A DNA stretch of 64,000 bases from Pseudooceanicola sp. HF7. Its GTDB lineage: Bacteria > Pseudomonadota > Alphaproteobacteria > Rhodobacterales > Rhodobacteraceae. Of the stretch, positions 1-8,115 are shown piece after piece; within the stretch, counting starts at the first letter, position 1; the number at the start of each line of letters is the position of its first letter. The notes under the pieces were generated by a model. The model was not told the DNA's origin and did not search any database. It worked only from the letters and a program-made list of their open reading frames with translations. The stretch is taken from contig NZ_JAATOW010000029.1 in assembly GCF_011806405.1 (NCBI RefSeq), positions 1 through 64,000 of the forward strand, in the 5' to 3' direction. A program made the translations under genes and the position numbers.

Positions 1-1467
1 GTCCGTCGCCAGCCCCTCGAGCGCCGTCAGAAGCTGGCCGCGCAGCGCGGCAACCCGCACCCATGTGCCAGAGGTCAGCTTGAAATCTTCAGAGATGCGG
101 CCATCGAAAGCCAGCCCACGGTCCGGGTCCTCGGGATCGACGAAGCGCACCGCGTCGCCCGTGATCAGCCAGCCCTCTGCATCGAAGCTTTCGGCCGTCT
201 TCTCCGGATCGCCCAGGTAGCCGGGCATGATGTTGGGGCCCTTGCAGCGCAACTCGTAGCGCCCTTCGTCTTCCGGGATCAGCTTCACTTCCGCCCCCGG
301 CACCGGCACGCCGATGATACCGGAGCGATTGACCCGCTCGTGCACCACAACCGTGCAGGGCGAGGTTTCCGTCATCCCCCAGGAAGAGATGAACCAGGGG
401 GCCTCTCCGGTTTCTTCACGGCCCATGTCCTCAAGCCCCTGCCAGACCTCCTGCGGCAGGGAGGCCCCGGCGTAGAACAGGAATTCCAGCCCCTCGAAGA
501 AGCTTTCGCGCAGGGCCTTGTCCGCCTTCATCGCGTCCAGCAGCCGGGCATAGCCCACGGGGACGTTGAAGCTGAGCGTGCCGGTGACCATGCGCAGGTT
601 CTCGATGGTGCGCGGGAACAGCTTGTCGGTGGGCTTGCCGTCATCGATGTAGAGAGCGCCGCCATTGGCCAGCATCATGTTGAAGTTGTGCGAGCCGCCA
701 AAGACGTGGTTCCAGGGCAGCCAGTCGACAAGCCGATGGACCTTCTGGCTCAGGACCGGGAAACAAGCCGCAAGCTGCGCCTGGTTCACGCACATCATCT
801 TGTGCGTCGTCATCACCGCCTTGGGATGAGAGGTCGAGCCGGAGGTGAACAGCACCTTCGCCAGCATGTCCCCGGTCAGCTGCGCGCGCGCGGCATCCGC
901 CGCCTCGGGCGCGTGGGCCATGGCCTCCGCCACCGGGGTGACGCCCGTGGCCCGTGGATCCGTGGCCAGGACATGGGTGCCCTGCAACACGGGCAGCGCC
1001 AGGGCGCCGGCGTAGCGATCCGCGTCATCGACCCAGACCAGCACCGGCTTCGCCGTCTCTATCACATGGGCCAGGCGCTCATGCGCGCCGGGGATCAGGC
1101 TGTATTGTTCCGCGATGGAGGTCGAGGCAAGGCCGACATACTGCGCCGCCAGCACCAGCAGCCCGTGGTCCACCGAATTGGCTGAAAGGCAGGCGATGAT
1201 ATCGCCCTTGCCGAAGCCCTGCGCCAGCAGCCAGGCGCCCATGCGGCGCACCGCGTCATGGGCCTGCGCATAGGTCACCTCGCGCCAGCCCTCGCCCTGG
1301 CGTTCCGCCAGGAAGACCCGGTCAGGCGCAATTTCGGCCCAGTGATCCAGCCAGTCCGCCGTTACCTCGGCCACCGGGCCAAGCGCGTTCTGGCTGCGCA
1401 TCAGGACCGCGCCTTCGGTTTTCTCAAGTGTCACCGCATGTGGGGCAAATCTTGCTACATCACGCAT
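1..1467 (-). CDS. fcs: Feruloyl-CoA synthetase-type acyl-CoA ligase (partial, C-terminus outside window)
   Basis: ANL-superfamily adenylating enzyme that would activate a hydroxycinnamate or other aromatic acid to its CoA thioester in the cytoplasm. My translation gives 489 codons before the window edge; feruloyl-CoA synthetases are about 600 residues, so roughly the last 100 are missing. The adenylation P-loop LFTSGSTSHPKAV is visible, followed by DWLPWNHVFGGSHNFN, a block I associate with feruloyl-CoA synthetases, and later SWGMTET and the TGD of the hinge region. The ATG at 1467 has GGAGGAAACC upstream and overlaps the stop of the marR gene by 8 bases, so the two are co-transcribed. The substrate is inferred from family resemblance; another aryl acid is possible. 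Confidence 0.8.
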   Translation of the reverse strand, partial: MRDVARFAPHAVTLEKTEGAVLMRSQNALGPVAEVTADWLDHWAEIAPDRVFLAERQGEGWREVTYAQAHDAVRRMGAWLLAQGFGKGDIIACLSANSVDHGLLVLAAQYVGLASTSIAEQYSLIPGAHERLAHVIETAKPVLVWVDDADRYAGALALPVLQGTHVLATDPRATGVTPVAEAMAHAPEAADAARAQLTGDMLAKVLFTSGSTSHPKAVMTTHKMMCVNQAQLAACFPVLSQKVHRLVDWLPWNHVFGGSHNFNMMLANGGALYIDDGKPTDKLFPRTIENLRMVTGTLSFNVPVGYARLLDAMKADKALRESFFEGLEFLFYAGASLPQEVWQGLEDMGREETGEAPWFISSWGMTETSPCTVVVHERVNRSGIIGVPVPGAEVKLIPEDEGRYELRCKGPNIMPGYLGDPEKTAESFDAEGWLITGDAVRFVDPEDPDRGLAFDGRISEDFKLTSGTWVRVAALRGQLLTALEGLATD

Positions 1468-1975
1468 TCCGGTTTCCTCCCTCCGGATGTTCCGGGCTTT
1501 CTGCTGCGGTCTCCATCCGCCGCAGAAGCCGGGTCAGTACGGCCCGTTCCTCGTCCGTTATGCCGGCCATGATCCGGTCTTCGTGCACGTCCAGCGCCCG
1601 GGTGGCCCTCTCCCACAGCTCCCGTCCCGCAGCCGTGGCCCGCAGCGCATAGGAGCGCCGGTCCTTGGGCACCTTGTGGCGCTCGATCAGCCCGGCGTTT
1701 TCAAGCGCATCGATCACCACCACGGTGTTGGACCGCTCGATCCCAAGGATCTGGGCCAGCTGGCTCTGGCGCAGGTCCGCGTTGTCGCAGATCACCGAGA
1801 GCGCCGAATAGGTCGACAGCCGCAGCCCGAAGCCATCCAGCACGCGCATCGCATCGGACTGGAAGCAATGGTAGGCGCGCTTCAGGCTGTAGCCCATGAA
1901 GGCGCGCAGCTGGCGGTCGCCCAGGTCCGGGGCCTCCGGCGCATCGGGCGCGCTGACGGAACCCGACCCGGCCAT
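1460..1975 (-). CDS. MarR-family transcriptional regulator of the aromatic-acid operon
   Basis: A 171-residue winged-helix regulator. Visible MarR features are the recognition region LRQSQLAQILGIERSNTVVVIDALENAGLI and the wing KVPKDRRSYALRATAAG. It sits between the crotonase (1-base overlap) and the CoA ligase (8-base overlap), so it is made with the enzymes. MarR proteins in hydroxycinnamate clusters (CouR/FerR type) usually repress and are released by the CoA thioester product; that mode is inferred here. A likely operator is the 19-bp imperfect palindrome at 3558-3576 and its near copy at 6777-6795. Confidence 0.85.
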   Translation of the reverse strand: MAGSGSVSAPDAPEAPDLGDRQLRAFMGYSLKRAYHCFQSDAMRVLDGFGLRLSTYSALSVICDNADLRQSQLAQILGIERSNTVVVIDALENAGLIERHKVPKDRRSYALRATAAGRELWERATRALDVHEDRIMAGITDEERAVLTRLLRRMETAAESPEHPEGGNRNA

Positions 1976-2742
1976 CAGCGGAACTCCGGCGCCCGTTTTT
2001 CAAGAAAGGCCTTCAGGCCTTCCTCGGCATCGGCACTGGTCTGGGCAATCGCGGCGGCCAGGCTTTCCGTGAAAAGGCCATCCCCGCGCGACATGTCCGA
2101 GATCCGCGAGATCGCGTGGATCATGACGTAGTTCGACAGGCTGGCGTTGCGGGCGATCTTGCCCGCCAGCTCCATGGCCATCGGCAGGGCCTCGCCCTCG
2201 CCCACGGCGTAGTGACACAGCCCCAGCCGCTGCCCCTCTTCAGAGCCGTACTTGCGCCCGGTCAGCATCATCTCGACCATGCGGTCCGGCCCAAGGATGC
2301 GCCCCACGCGCACGGTCGCGCCGCCGCCCACGAAGATCCCCCGCCGCCCTTCGGGCAGCTGGAAGATGGTTGAGGGTTCGGCGATCCGCACATGGGTAGA
2401 GGTCGCAAGCTCCAGCCCGCCGCCGATCACCGCGCCGAACAGGGCAGAGACGACTGGCAGGCCCGAATACTGGATCTTCTCCATCACCGCGTGCCAGCCA
2501 CGGGAGTGTTTCAGCGTGCCTTCGGCATCGCGCGCCACGTGTTCCGACAGGTCCAGGCCAGAGCAGTAATGCCCCGCCGTCCCGGTCAGCACCACGACCT
2601 TCACGCCCTCGGGCGGGGCCGAAAAGAAACCATCCAGCGCCGCCAGCAAGCTGTCGTTCATCGCGTTGCGCTTGTCCGGGCGGTACATGGTCAGGATCGC
2701 GATGGGTCCTTCCACCTCGATCCTCAGGGCATCCTCGCTCAT
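1975..2742 (-). CDS. Crotonase/enoyl-CoA hydratase family protein
   Basis: A 255-residue member of the crotonase superfamily, the usual length for a monofunctional hydratase. It has the N-terminal RPDKRNAMN block, the oxyanion-hole loop HYCSGLDLSEH, and GAVIGGGLELA followed by LPEGRRGIFVGGG, where catalytic Glu residues normally sit. It lies between an SDR dehydrogenase and a MarR gene in an operon with a feruloyl-CoA-synthetase-like ligase. It may therefore hydrate the cinnamoyl-CoA double bond. Canonical feruloyl-CoA hydratase/lyase also cleaves to the aldehyde; the SDR next door fits a hydratase plus dehydrogenase (beta-oxidative) route better. Exact activity cannot be read from the sequence. 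Confidence 0.8.
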   Translation of the reverse strand: MSEDALRIEVEGPIAILTMYRPDKRNAMNDSLLAALDGFFSAPPEGVKVVVLTGTAGHYCSGLDLSEHVARDAEGTLKHSRGWHAVMEKIQYSGLPVVSALFGAVIGGGLELATSTHVRIAEPSTIFQLPEGRRGIFVGGGATVRVGRILGPDRMVEMMLTGRKYGSEEGQRLGLCHYAVGEGEALPMAMELAGKIARNASLSNYVMIHAISRISDMSRGDGLFTESLAAAIAQTSADAEEGLKAFLEKRAPEFR

Positions 2743-2752
2743 CGGGTCTTCC

Positions 2753-3520
2753 TTATTTAGGTGGCAGGCGCACCGCGCCGTCCAGGCGGATGACCGTGCC
2801 GTTCAGCATGGGATTGCGGATGATCTCCGCGGCAAGGCTGGCGTAATCCTCCGGATCGCCGAAACGCGACGGGAAGGGGATGGTGGCGGCGATGCTTTCC
2901 TGCGCCTCGCGCGGCAACCCCTCCACCATGGCGGTGTCGAACATGCCCGGGGCGATGGCCATGACCCGGATGCCGGCGCGGGCCAGTTCACGCGCCGCCG
3001 GCAGCGTCATGGAGGCAATACCCCCCTTGGACGCAGAATAGGCCGCCTGCCCGATCTGCCCGTCCTGCCAGGCCACGGAAGAGGTGTTGATGATCACGCC
3101 GCGCTCGTTGTCCGCACCCAGCGGTTCAAGCGCCTGCATGGCACGCGCCGCCGTGGCCAGGCAGATGAAACTGCCCGTCAGGTTGACCGCCAGCGTGCGC
3201 CGGAAGCTTTCGATCGACAGCTCGCCCTCGCGGTTCACGATCCGCGCGGCGGTTCCGATCCCGGCGCAATTGATCAGGATCCGCGGGGCGCTGCCGTGCC
3301 ATTCGGCAAAGGCATCGAAGCCCTCGCCAACCATGCGCTCGTCAGAGACATCGGCCCGCACGGCCAGCCCCCCGATATCCCGCGCGATGCGCTCCGCCGC
3401 TTCAAGGTTGAAATCGAAGATCGCAACCTTCGCGCCCCGCGCCGCAAGGTCCCGTGCCGTTGCTTCGCCCAGACCGCTGCCGCCGCCGGTCACGACTGCG
3501 CCGATGCCCTCGATATCCAT
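2753..3520 (-). CDS. SDR-family dehydrogenase, 3-hydroxyacyl-CoA dehydrogenase type II-like
   Basis: A 255-residue classical short-chain dehydrogenase. The nucleotide-binding motif VVTGGGSGLGEATA is near residue 10, an acidic residue after the second strand (IFDFNLE) points to NAD, NCAG is present, and the catalytic Ser-Tyr-Lys set appears as NTSSVAWQDGQIGQAAYSASKGG. Overall it resembles HSD10-type 3-hydroxyacyl-CoA dehydrogenases. It is the first gene of the SDR-crotonase-marR-ligase operon, with a 10-base gap to the crotonase. It would oxidise the 3-hydroxyacyl-CoA made by the crotonase; this is inferred from context. Confidence 0.8.
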   Translation of the reverse strand: MDIEGIGAVVTGGGSGLGEATARDLAARGAKVAIFDFNLEAAERIARDIGGLAVRADVSDERMVGEGFDAFAEWHGSAPRILINCAGIGTAARIVNREGELSIESFRRTLAVNLTGSFICLATAARAMQALEPLGADNERGVIINTSSVAWQDGQIGQAAYSASKGGIASMTLPAARELARAGIRVMAIAPGMFDTAMVEGLPREAQESIAATIPFPSRFGDPEDYASLAAEIIRNPMLNGTVIRLDGAVRLPPK

Positions 3521-3557
3521 GCTGCTCCTTCCGATGCCAAAACCGCATCTTCAATAA

Positions 3558-3576
3558 TTGATATATTTCATAACAA
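3558..3576. promoter_or_regulatory. Candidate MarR operator upstream of the SDR-crotonase-marR-fcs operon
   Basis: The 19-base sequence TTGATATATTTCATAACAA lies 38-56 bases before the SDR start. Reading site 6777-6795 on the opposite strand gives TTGCTATGTCTCATAACAA, which matches at 16 of 19 positions. Both have the size and two-arm form of MarR operators. The sharing of the site is seen directly; the binding protein is inferred. Confidence 0.5.
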
Positions 3577-3613
3577 ACTCGATGGCCGATTCATACCCCC
3601 GCCACGCCGCGCC

Positions 3614-4936
3614 TCAGTAGAAGAGGCGCAGCATGCCAAGCGTGATCACCGGGAAGATCACCATGAGTGTCACCCGCACGATATCAGAGGCCACGAAGTA
3701 CATCACCGCCGCATAGGTCTGGCTGATCGGGGTCTCGCGATCCATCGAGTTGATGACGAACAGGTTCATGCCCACCGGCGGCGTGATCAGGCCCACCTCG
3801 ACCACCACCAGGACGATGATACCGAACCAGATCGCGAATTCCTCTGCGCCCATGCCGAAATCCAGGATGGAGACGATGGGGAAGAAGATCGGGATCGTCA
3901 GCAGGATCATCGACAGGGAATCCATCAGGCAGCCCAGCAGCAGGTAGAGCACCAGGATGATGACCAGCACGGTCCAGGCGTTGAAGCCCTGGGCGACAAC
4001 CCAGTTGGACAGCTCCTGCGGGACCTGGGTCAGCGCCAGGAAACCGTTGTAGAAGCCCGCGCCCAGCACGATGAAGAAGATCATCGCGGTAGAGCGCGCC
4101 GTGGCGTAGAAACTGTCGAACCAGGCCCGGCCCCGCAGCCCGCCGTTGACGAAGGCGATCAGCCCGGTGCCGAAGGCCCCCACGGCCGCGCCTTCCGTCG
4201 GGGTGAAGATCCCGGCGTAGATGCCCCCGACAACCGCGATGAAGACCAGCAGGACAGGCCAGACATCGACCAGCGCCCGCATCCGCTCGGGCCATGGCAC
4301 GGGGCTGCGCACGCCGGCACTGTCCGGATGCAGCCGCACGTAGATGGAGATCGTCAGGATATAGCCGATCGCGGCAAGGATGCCGGGGATGAAGGCCGCC
4401 AGGAACAGCTTGGCGATGTTCTGCTCCGTCAGGATGGCATAGATCACCAGGATGACCGACGGCGGGATCAGAATGCCCAGCGTGCCGCCCGCGGCCAGCG
4501 TCGCGGTGGAAAAGCCCCCGGAATAGCCGTAGCGCTTGAGCTCCGGCAGAGCGACCTGGCTCATCGTGGCCGCGGTGGCCAGCGAAGAGCCGCAGATCGC
4601 GCCGAACCCGGCACAGGCGCCCACGGCGGCCATGGCCACCCCGCCCTTGAGGTGCCCCAGGAAGCTTTCGGCGGCCTTGAACAGCGCCTGGCTCATGCCG
4701 CCCAGCGTCGCGAACTGCCCCATCAGCAGGAACATCGGCACGATGGACAGGGAATAGCTCGAGAAGGTCGAATAGGTTTCGGACTTGAGCTTGGCGAAGG
4801 CGATGATCGTGCCCCCGGATACCCAGCTCAGCCCCACGAAGCCGACGGTGAACATCGCCAGGCCAATGGGCATCCGCAGGAAGATCAGCAGCAGAAGGGC
4901 CGGAAAGGACAGCAGCCCGATAACAAAGTCACTCAA
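3614..4936 (-). CDS. dctM: TRAP transporter large permease, DctM subunit
   Basis: The large membrane subunit (about 440 residues, about 12 hydrophobic segments) of a tripartite ATP-independent periplasmic transporter; it carries the substrate inward with sodium. The N-terminus SDFVIGLLSFPALLLLIFLRMPIGLAMF and the C-terminal part with TPPVGMNLFVI are typical of DctM. I place the start at a TTG at 4936 that overlaps the dctQ stop as TTGA, because the longer reading to 5065 runs through dctQ in another frame and has no hydrophobic start. Position next to a CoA-dependent aromatic operon suggests an aromatic or carboxylate substrate. Confidence 0.9.
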   Translation of the reverse strand: MSDFVIGLLSFPALLLLIFLRMPIGLAMFTVGFVGLSWVSGGTIIAFAKLKSETYSTFSSYSLSIVPMFLLMGQFATLGGMSQALFKAAESFLGHLKGGVAMAAVGACAGFGAICGSSLATAATMSQVALPELKRYGYSGGFSTATLAAGGTLGILIPPSVILVIYAILTEQNIAKLFLAAFIPGILAAIGYILTISIYVRLHPDSAGVRSPVPWPERMRALVDVWPVLLVFIAVVGGIYAGIFTPTEGAAVGAFGTGLIAFVNGGLRGRAWFDSFYATARSTAMIFFIVLGAGFYNGFLALTQVPQELSNWVVAQGFNAWTVLVIILVLYLLLGCLMDSLSMILLTIPIFFPIVSILDFGMGAEEFAIWFGIIVLVVVEVGLITPPVGMNLFVINSMDRETPISQTYAAVMYFVASDIVRVTLMVIFPVITLGMLRLFY

Positions 4937-5523
4937 TGTCCTGCTCCTTCGCCCACGGGCAGGATCGCACGGGCCAGCACCAGCTCCGCCACGCGCGCCG
5001 CGGCGACGTAGATCGTGACGATCGCCGCCACCACCGCCGCCACCAGGGAGGCCGCATAGGCCCACCAGACCGGGAACTGCAGCAGGAAGGTGGTTTCGTT
5101 ATATTGCATCTTGTTCAGCATGCCTTCGTAGAGCCGCCAGGCGATGATCACCATCACGACGGCAAAGACGACCTCCCAGAGGGCGATCAGGAAACGGTTC
5201 GCCGCGCGCGGAATGGCAGAGGTGAAGATATCCACCACCGCGTGGGATCCGGTGATCTGCGTCAGCGGCAGGAAGGAGAAGATGGTGAAGGCGATCCCCG
5301 CCTCGACCAGCTCGAAATCCCCCACGATCGGCCCGATACCCGCATCCAGCAGGTTCTGTGCCAGTCCCGGAAACAGGCTTTCGGCAATCCCGGAATGCAG
5401 GAAGGTGTTCATTGCCCGCCCCGCCACAGAGACCACGATCAGCAGGACCAGCGCAGACAGCACCAGCCCGCCTAGAACCGCCATGGCCCTGGACAGGAAC
5501 AGGAAGAAGGCATGAGGTCTCAT
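4933..5523 (-). CDS. dctQ: TRAP transporter small permease, DctQ subunit
   Basis: A 196-residue membrane protein with four predicted hydrophobic segments, including AVLGGLVLSALVLLIVVSVAG near the N-terminus and FAVVMVIIAW in the second half. This is the expected layout for the small subunit that partners DctM. It starts 55 bases after the dctP stop and its stop overlaps the dctM TTG start, so the three subunits form one transcript in the order P-Q-M. Confidence 0.88.
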   Translation of the reverse strand: MRPHAFFLFLSRAMAVLGGLVLSALVLLIVVSVAGRAMNTFLHSGIAESLFPGLAQNLLDAGIGPIVGDFELVEAGIAFTIFSFLPLTQITGSHAVVDIFTSAIPRAANRFLIALWEVVFAVVMVIIAWRLYEGMLNKMQYNETTFLLQFPVWWAYAASLVAAVVAAIVTIYVAAARVAELVLARAILPVGEGAGH

Positions 5524-5578
5524 GGACGTCTCCCCTTGAGCGGCGCGCGGGCCCCGAAAGCCCCGCGCGCCGGGTATG

Positions 5579-6616
5579 TTATTGGGTGGAGTGCTTCTTG
5601 ATCAGCGCCTTGGCCTCTTCGACCATGGTCGCGCCATCGATGCCCTTGCCGTCCATCTCTTCGATCCAGGCGGCTTCGACCTCGGCACCGACCTCTTTCC
5701 AGGGGGCGATCTGCTCCGGCGTCAGCTGGATGATGTTGTTGCCGTTCTCGACCGCCAGCGCGCGGCCGATCTCGTCGCCCTCGGCCATCACCTCGCCGAA
5801 GAAGGCAGAGGTCTCAAGACCGGAGTTGGCGTCGATGATCGCCTTCAGGTCGTCGGGCATCTTGTCATAGGCCCGCTGGTTCATCGCCATGATGAAGGTC
5901 GCCACGTAGAGCGATTCATCGGGGAACTCGGTGTGGTTATTGACCAGTTCCGGGATCTTGAGAGAGGTGGTGACCTCCCAGGGGATCACGGTGGCGTCGA
6001 TAACACCCTTGGACAGGGCTTCCGGCACGGCCGGCACCGGCATCCCGATGGGCGTCGCCCCCAGATCAGAGAAGAACTGGTTCGTCACCCGGCTGGGCGC
6101 GCGCAGCTTGACACCGTTCAGATCCTCGACAGAGGTCACGGGGTCCTTGGAGTGGATGATGCCCGGCCCGTGGACCCAGAGCGCGATCATCTTCATGCCG
6201 CGGAACTCGTCTTCCATCATGTATTTCTCGCCCAGCTCCCAATAGGCCTTGGACGTGGCCACGGGATCACCGGCGATGAAGGGAAGCTCGAAAACCTCGG
6301 TAGAGGGGAAGCGGCCCGGCGTGTAGCCCGGCAGGGTCCAGATGATATCGGCCACGCCGTCGACCACCTGGTCGGCCAGCTGCGGCGGGGTGCCCCCAAG
6401 CTGCATCGAGGGGAAGCGCTGGATCTTGATCCGGCCTTCGCTTTCGGCCTCGACCTTGTCCGCCCAGACATTCAGGCCCAGCTTGGGCACGATGGCCTGC
6501 TCGGGCAGCATGTAGTGCATCTTCAGCGTGACGTCCTGTGCCAGTACGGCCATGGACGACCCGGCCAGGATGGCACAGGCGGCAACTCCGCGAATAGCGG
6601 TCTTGAAAAGTGTCAT
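5579..6616 (-). CDS. dctP: TRAP transporter periplasmic substrate-binding protein, DctP family
   Basis: A 345-residue extracytoplasmic solute receptor. I chose the ATG at 6616 because it has GGGAGG upstream and begins a clear signal peptide (MTLFKTAIRGVAACAILAG, cleavage after VLAQ); the longer reading adds 37 residues without a signal. The mature part begins DVTLKMHYMLPEQA and contains LNGVKLRAPSR and MPVPAVPEALSKGVIDA, the region around the conserved Arg that pairs with a carboxylate ligand in DctP proteins. This fits an organic acid substrate. It heads the dctPQM operon, about 160 bases downstream of the shared palindrome at 6777-6795. Confidence 0.9.
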   Translation of the reverse strand: MTLFKTAIRGVAACAILAGSSMAVLAQDVTLKMHYMLPEQAIVPKLGLNVWADKVEAESEGRIKIQRFPSMQLGGTPPQLADQVVDGVADIIWTLPGYTPGRFPSTEVFELPFIAGDPVATSKAYWELGEKYMMEDEFRGMKMIALWVHGPGIIHSKDPVTSVEDLNGVKLRAPSRVTNQFFSDLGATPIGMPVPAVPEALSKGVIDATVIPWEVTTSLKIPELVNNHTEFPDESLYVATFIMAMNQRAYDKMPDDLKAIIDANSGLETSAFFGEVMAEGDEIGRALAVENGNNIIQLTPEQIAPWKEVGAEVEAAWIEEMDGKGIDGATMVEEAKALIKKHSTQ

Positions 6617-6776
6617 GTCTATCCTCCCTATGGGCGGGCCTGCTGGAACACTCCCCCTTCCTTCCCGTACGGCTTCTGAGAGTTTTCCCGAAAGCCGTCC
6701 CCCAGGGGGTGCATGCCCCGTCGCCACTGGCGCCGCGCAAGGGCACGATGCACGGGCCGAAGCGACCTGTCAAACA

Positions 6777-6795
6777 TTGTTATGAGACATAGCAA
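6777..6795. promoter_or_regulatory. Candidate MarR operator upstream of dctPQM
   Basis: TTGTTATGAGACATAGCAA is an imperfect palindrome with 8-base arms (one mismatch) around AGA. Its complement matches the site at 3558-3576 at 16 of 19 positions. It lies 161-179 bases before the dctP start. Confidence 0.5.
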
Positions 6796-6822
6796 ACTTT
6801 ATCGCCCCACCCAGGGGCGGGT

Positions 6823-6846
6823 CAGCCGGCCCTAGCGGTCCGGCTG
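6823..6846 (-). terminator. Inverted repeat after the 6855-7205 gene, possible terminator
   Basis: CAGCCGG and CCGGCTG form a 7-base stem with a 10-base loop just past the stop of the small gene. There is no clear T-run on the minus strand, so termination is uncertain. Confidence 0.3.
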
Positions 6847-6854
6847 CGCAAGGC

Positions 6855-7205
6855 TCAGGCCTTGTCGATCAGCGCCACCGGCGCTTCCTCGTCCTGCTGG
6901 AAGTCGAGCGGCGCCGTGTCACGGCTGGCGGTGGCGCGCTTGAACTCGTAGCGCATCTCGCCGTCTTCCTCGGCTGCTGCGACGATCAGGCATTGCGCGA
7001 TCCGCTTGGGACCCTCGTAAAGGTCGACCAGACCGCGCAGATGCGGCGCGCCCTCGGCATCTACGGAGAAGCCCGTGCTCCAGTGGCGCAGCACGCTGAA
7101 CTTGAGTCCATCGGCCTCTACCCGCAGACGAGAGGCTTTCGCCATCGCCAGTTTGCGGGCCTCGTGAAGGCCATCCGAAAGCTCCTTGGGCAGATAGGTG
7201 GTCAT
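6855..7205 (-). CDS. Conserved hypothetical protein, 116 residues
   Basis: I do not recognise a named family. The protein is soluble, with a basic N-terminal half (DGLHEARKLAMAKASRLRVEADGLKFSVLRHW) and a second half resembling a beta-sheet (GLVDLYEGPKRIAQCLIVAAAEEDGEMRYEFKRA), and no signal peptide. It is flanked by the TRAP operon and cobM on the same strand but separated from both by gaps of more than 100 bases, so it is probably a single-gene unit. The direct repeats at 7241-7284 lie just upstream of its start and may be its operator. Confidence 0.6.
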   Translation of the reverse strand: MTTYLPKELSDGLHEARKLAMAKASRLRVEADGLKFSVLRHWSTGFSVDAEGAPHLRGLVDLYEGPKRIAQCLIVAAAEEDGEMRYEFKRATASRDTAPLDFQQDEEAPVALIDKA

Positions 7206-7240
7206 GGCAGCCTCGATTCGCAGCAGTGTCGGATCTTCAG

Positions 7241-7284
7241 GTTAACCTATTGAGGGCCAACCGCTTACCGTCAAGTTAACCTAT
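7241..7284. promoter_or_regulatory. Direct repeat GTTAACCTAT, two exact copies 34 bases apart
   Basis: GTTAACCTAT occurs exactly at 7241-7250 and 7275-7284, within 80 bases upstream of the 6855-7205 gene. The first copy extends to a perfect GGTTAACC palindrome. It may be a paired operator or part of the promoter; the regulator is unknown. Confidence 0.35.
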
Positions 7285-7316
7285 CTTGTCCGCCGCTCGA
7301 AAGAGATTGATTTGCA

Positions 7317-8087
7317 TCACCCTTTTGCCGCCACCGGGCGTAGCACATGGGGCACAGCCGGGTCATAGAGCGCGGAATCCTTGAAATCCTTGACCTCTCC
7401 CAAGACCGGGCCCACCAGGATCAGCGCCGTGCGGGTGATCTTTTCCGCCCGCACCTTGCCGTGGATGTCCGCCAGGGTGCCCCGGATGAAAGCCTGGTCG
7501 GGCCAGCCGACGCGATAGGCTACCACCACCGGGCAATCGGCCCCGTAATAGGGGGTCAGCTGGCGCTCGATCTCGCGCAGGTTCCGCACGCCAAGGTGAA
7601 TGGCCAGGGTGGTGCGGCTGCGGGCGAAGTTTTCAAGCGTCTCGTGCTCCGGCATGGAGGTGCTCTTCATGCTGACCCGCGTCAGCACGATGGACTGGGC
7701 CACCTCCGGCACCGTCAGCTCCTGGCCAAGCGCGGCGGCGGCGGCGGCATAGGCGGGCACGCCCGGCACGATCTCATAGTCGATCCCGTCGGCGCGCAGG
7801 CGCCGGATCTGTTCCGCGATGGCGCCGTAAAGCGACGGATCCCCGGAATGCACCCGCGCCACGTCCTGCCCCCGCTCCCGCGCGGCCAGGATCTCTGCAT
7901 GGGTGTCCTCCAGCGTCATCGGCGCGGTATCCATGACCCGCGCCCCCTCCGGCGCACAGGCCACGACCTGCGGCGGCACCAGGCTGCCGGCATAAAGACA
8001 GACCGGGCATTCGCCGATGATCCGCTGTGCCTTCAGCGTTAGAAGCTCCGGATCGCCCGGCCCTGCTCCGATGAAATAGACCTTCAT
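7317..8087 (-). CDS. cobM: Precorrin-4 C11-methyltransferase
   Basis: A 256-residue SAM-dependent tetrapyrrole methylase of the CobM/CbiF group, which methylates C11 of precorrin-4 during corrin-ring synthesis. It begins KVYFIGAGPGDPELLTLKAQRII, the glycine-rich methylase signature, and later has VHSGDPSLYGAIAEQIRRL and the family block VPGVPAYAAAAAALGQELTVPE. It is the last gene of the minus-strand cobalamin operon, 28 bases after the cbiG-cobJ fusion. Confidence 0.93.
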   Translation of the reverse strand: MKVYFIGAGPGDPELLTLKAQRIIGECPVCLYAGSLVPPQVVACAPEGARVMDTAPMTLEDTHAEILAARERGQDVARVHSGDPSLYGAIAEQIRRLRADGIDYEIVPGVPAYAAAAAALGQELTVPEVAQSIVLTRVSMKSTSMPEHETLENFARSRTTLAIHLGVRNLREIERQLTPYYGADCPVVVAYRVGWPDQAFIRGTLADIHGKVRAEKITRTALILVGPVLGEVKDFKDSALYDPAVPHVLRPVAAKG

Positions 8088-8115
8088 GTCATCCCCTTGC
8101 CGCCGGGCGGCCTGT

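Noticed and set aside
2666-5011. Long plus-strand open frame of 781 codons
   Set aside because: It is the antisense shadow of the SDR and TRAP genes; its translation is rich in His, Arg, Gln and Asp with no family features, as expected from GC-rich antisense frames.
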